43,127 bases of DNA from Magnaporthiopsis rhizophila (lineage: Eukaryota; Ascomycota; Sordariomycetes; Magnaporthales; Magnaporthaceae). Below are positions 41,255 through 43,127 of this stretch, one piece after another. The stretch covers positions 143,205-186,331 of the forward strand of contig PYSS01000080.1 in assembly GCA_003049465.1 (NCBI GenBank), read 5' to 3'. Made by a program: the position numbers and the translations under genes. The notes below the pieces were generated by a model. The model had not been told where the DNA came from. It worked only from the letters and a program-made list of their open reading frames with translations, and did not search any database. Position 1 is the first letter of the stretch; every line of letters begins with the position of its first letter.

Positions 41255-43070
41255 GGGTATTTTAACTTAATTTTTAACTTATATCTTAAATATATGTCAA
41301 AAAAAATTCCCCTCACCGGTGCTTAGATAATAAATAGGCGCATACGACACTAAAGCCGCTTAATGTAATTCGCTATGCCTTATAATACAACGGCCATGCT
41401 TCTTGTGCAACTATATATCATGCAGCCATACTACAATAATACCGCAACCAACATCGAGCCCGCTCCTCCGTTTGCTTTACACGACAGGTCCGAAAGGGTA
41501 ACATTGCCATCATGTCACGGGACCAAGCCCGCACACCTGTATTTAGCCAGTGATCCGCCGGCTTTTTACAGAGCTAGCGGACCTGCCTTTTTGTGCAATA
41601 ACAGATTTTTAACCTAGCACCCAGCTGCTGTACCGTAATAGTTTGTTGTACTTTAACAAAAAAGATACGGAACCACCGATAGTGTTTCGCCTTTTTCCCG
41701 ATCCCGAAAAATGGTATTGCAGTAACCACACCATATTTACAGGAGGCCGCCGATATTTATACCGCCCAAATATAGTAAAAACCTAGCATTATACCAATAT
41801 AATACTATTATAATAAATCCAGCCCGGAATATTTTAGTTTTAAACCATATTTTTGCGTTTTAATTGTTTAGCGGGTACGATATTTTTTAGTGCCTGTTGG
41901 GTTATAAGAATAATGCAAATTTTGCGGAATTATAACGCAATTTGAGCAATGCTTAATTTTTGGTATTGATATAATAATTAGGTATATTAATGGAAATATT
42001 AAATATTAATATTGCTATTTTTTAAAATAAGATTATAATAAGCCAGATCCAAACCATTAAATATAATTTTAAAATTATCGAAATATTAATAATCATAATT
42101 TAGTTTTGAAAAATAAATATACAATTTGATACGGAAAATAATTGGTTAATATAATAATTAGTATAATAATTGGTTTAACCATTGCTATTTAGCCTTAATA
42201 TCCCAGTTATACCGGTTATTATTACCCCAAATATTTTAATTTTATCGTTATTTTTATTTTCACCTAATACTAGCGAATTACCGATAATAATTTCTAATTT
42301 TGCCGGAAATATAATAATATTACAGCCCTGGTGCGCGGTGTCCTGGTGTTCTGCATATGGTGGAGTGGGTTGTTCCGGGGTGCTTTAGGGATTGTTAGGG
42401 TTACATAATACATTGTTGTGTTAAAATAGGGTTTTTTCTGGTATCCTGCGGTGCTCGGTTTCGAAATGGTCTGATTTTGGGATATTATTATATAACCACT
42501 TATTATTGGTTTGTGCGCATCCAATTGCATTTGTTTAAACCAAACACTTTTATTGCAAATGCAATATTATTAATTATAATCTGCGTATAGCCTTATCGAT
42601 TATATTATTAATTACCTCAAAATTGCTAAAATAGGGACGCTATTTGGTATTAATATCCTAAGCAAAATTATTATTTATTTATATAAATTACGAACTGCGT
42701 TCCTGTTGCAATAAATTTTTCCCGTTATTTTTGCGTTATTATTATATCAAACGTGCATTACAGCTTTTATAAAAACGGATATTTTATTTGTTTTTGTTTT
42801 AAGGATTATTCCTTTTTGAAATATATTTATGATATTGCTATAGGTAACCAGCTTAGTATTGTTATTTTTATTTCAATTGTTCCTTTTTCGGAACTATCCT
42901 TTTTACGGCCCGTTATTTTCGTTATTATCGGCGGTATTATTAATCGGTGCATTTGCTATACCTATTTTAATTATTTTATTTATTAATCGCCGGCCTTTTT
43001 TTTTGCGCCATTTTTCCGAATAATAGCCTTTATTAAATTGAAAATACAAATGTAATCTTTTTTTTGCCTG

Positions 43071-43071
<1 letters not shown>
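41255..43071. other. AT-rich, RIP-degraded DNA without genes
   Basis: Very high A+T with many TAT/ATA runs and no long frames of ordinary composition. A less AT-rich island at about 42325-42480 (GCGCGGTGTCCTGG then GTGGAGTGGG) may be a later or less mutated insertion. No transposase or reverse-transcriptase motif survives. Confidence 0.6.

Positions 43072-43127
<56 letters not shown>
43072..43127. repeat. (TTA)n microsatellite at the right edge
   Basis: About 19 TTA units run to the last base of the window; the true length is unknown because the window ends within the array. Confidence 0.9.

Noticed and set aside
42182..42986. Short hydrophobic frames in the AT-rich end
   Set aside because: Ile/Phe/Tyr/Asn-rich sequence is the expected translation of AT-rich DNA and shows no conserved motif.

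Overview
The window is genomic DNA of a filamentous ascomycete (Pezizomycotina, most likely Sordariomycetes). The evidence is many short GT-AG introns (about 60-100 nt) with CTAAC-like branch sites, GC-rich coding sequence, fungus-specific families (HET domains, Zn2Cys6, PPG1-type phosphatase, mitochondrial mL44) and an AT-rich right end whose repeats differ almost only by transitions, as expected of repeat-induced point mutation (RIP). I cannot name the species.

Layout. 0-1.8 kb: no gene seen. 1.8-3.5 kb (-): Pro/Ser-rich single-pass membrane protein, two exons. 4.9-7.4 kb (+): Hsp70-like ATPase, eight exons. 7.5-9.9 kb (-): HET-ankyrin protein, convergent with the Hsp70-like gene and broken by a one-base frameshift. 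10.6-12.2 kb (-): F-box-type hypothetical gene with several frame breaks, probably a pseudogene. 14.0-15.0 kb (-): small secreted protein with an Asn-rich tail. 18.4-25.6 kb (+): a six-exon, 2259-residue protein joining an Hsp90/sacsin-type ATPase, a NO VEIN-like region and a C-terminal HET domain. 26.2-26.6 kb (-): short membrane protein. 27.4-28.9 kb (+): PPG1-type PP2A-like phosphatase. 29.3-29.5 kb: a 156-bp hairpin. 30.4-31.7 kb (-): protein with about 115 consecutive prolines from a 350-bp (AGG)n tract. 32.5-33.0 kb (-): RING protein. 33.6-34.2 kb (-): 93-residue mitochondrial-type membrane protein whose start codon is an exon of its own. 34.6-35.9 kb (+): mitochondrial ribosomal protein mL44. 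36.6-40.1 kb (-): large Gln-rich protein with an internal Zn2Cys6 cluster. 40.5-43.1 kb: AT-rich, RIP-degraded repeats with a scaffold join.

How it fits together. The right half (26-40 kb) is mostly housekeeping genes. The left half (4.9-25.6 kb) looks like an accessory self/non-self recognition region: an Hsp70-like ATPase, a HET-ankyrin protein and the ATPase-HET fusion lie within 21 kb, with a secreted protein between them. The fusion is the strongest candidate for an undescribed system: an ATP-driven sensor-like module carrying a HET cell-death effector at its C terminus, intact across six exons, while its HET-ankyrin neighbour is broken. The many in-frame splice junctions elsewhere argue that the breaks at 8.5 and 10.7-12.1 kb are real decay rather than general assembly error, but reads would be needed to prove it.
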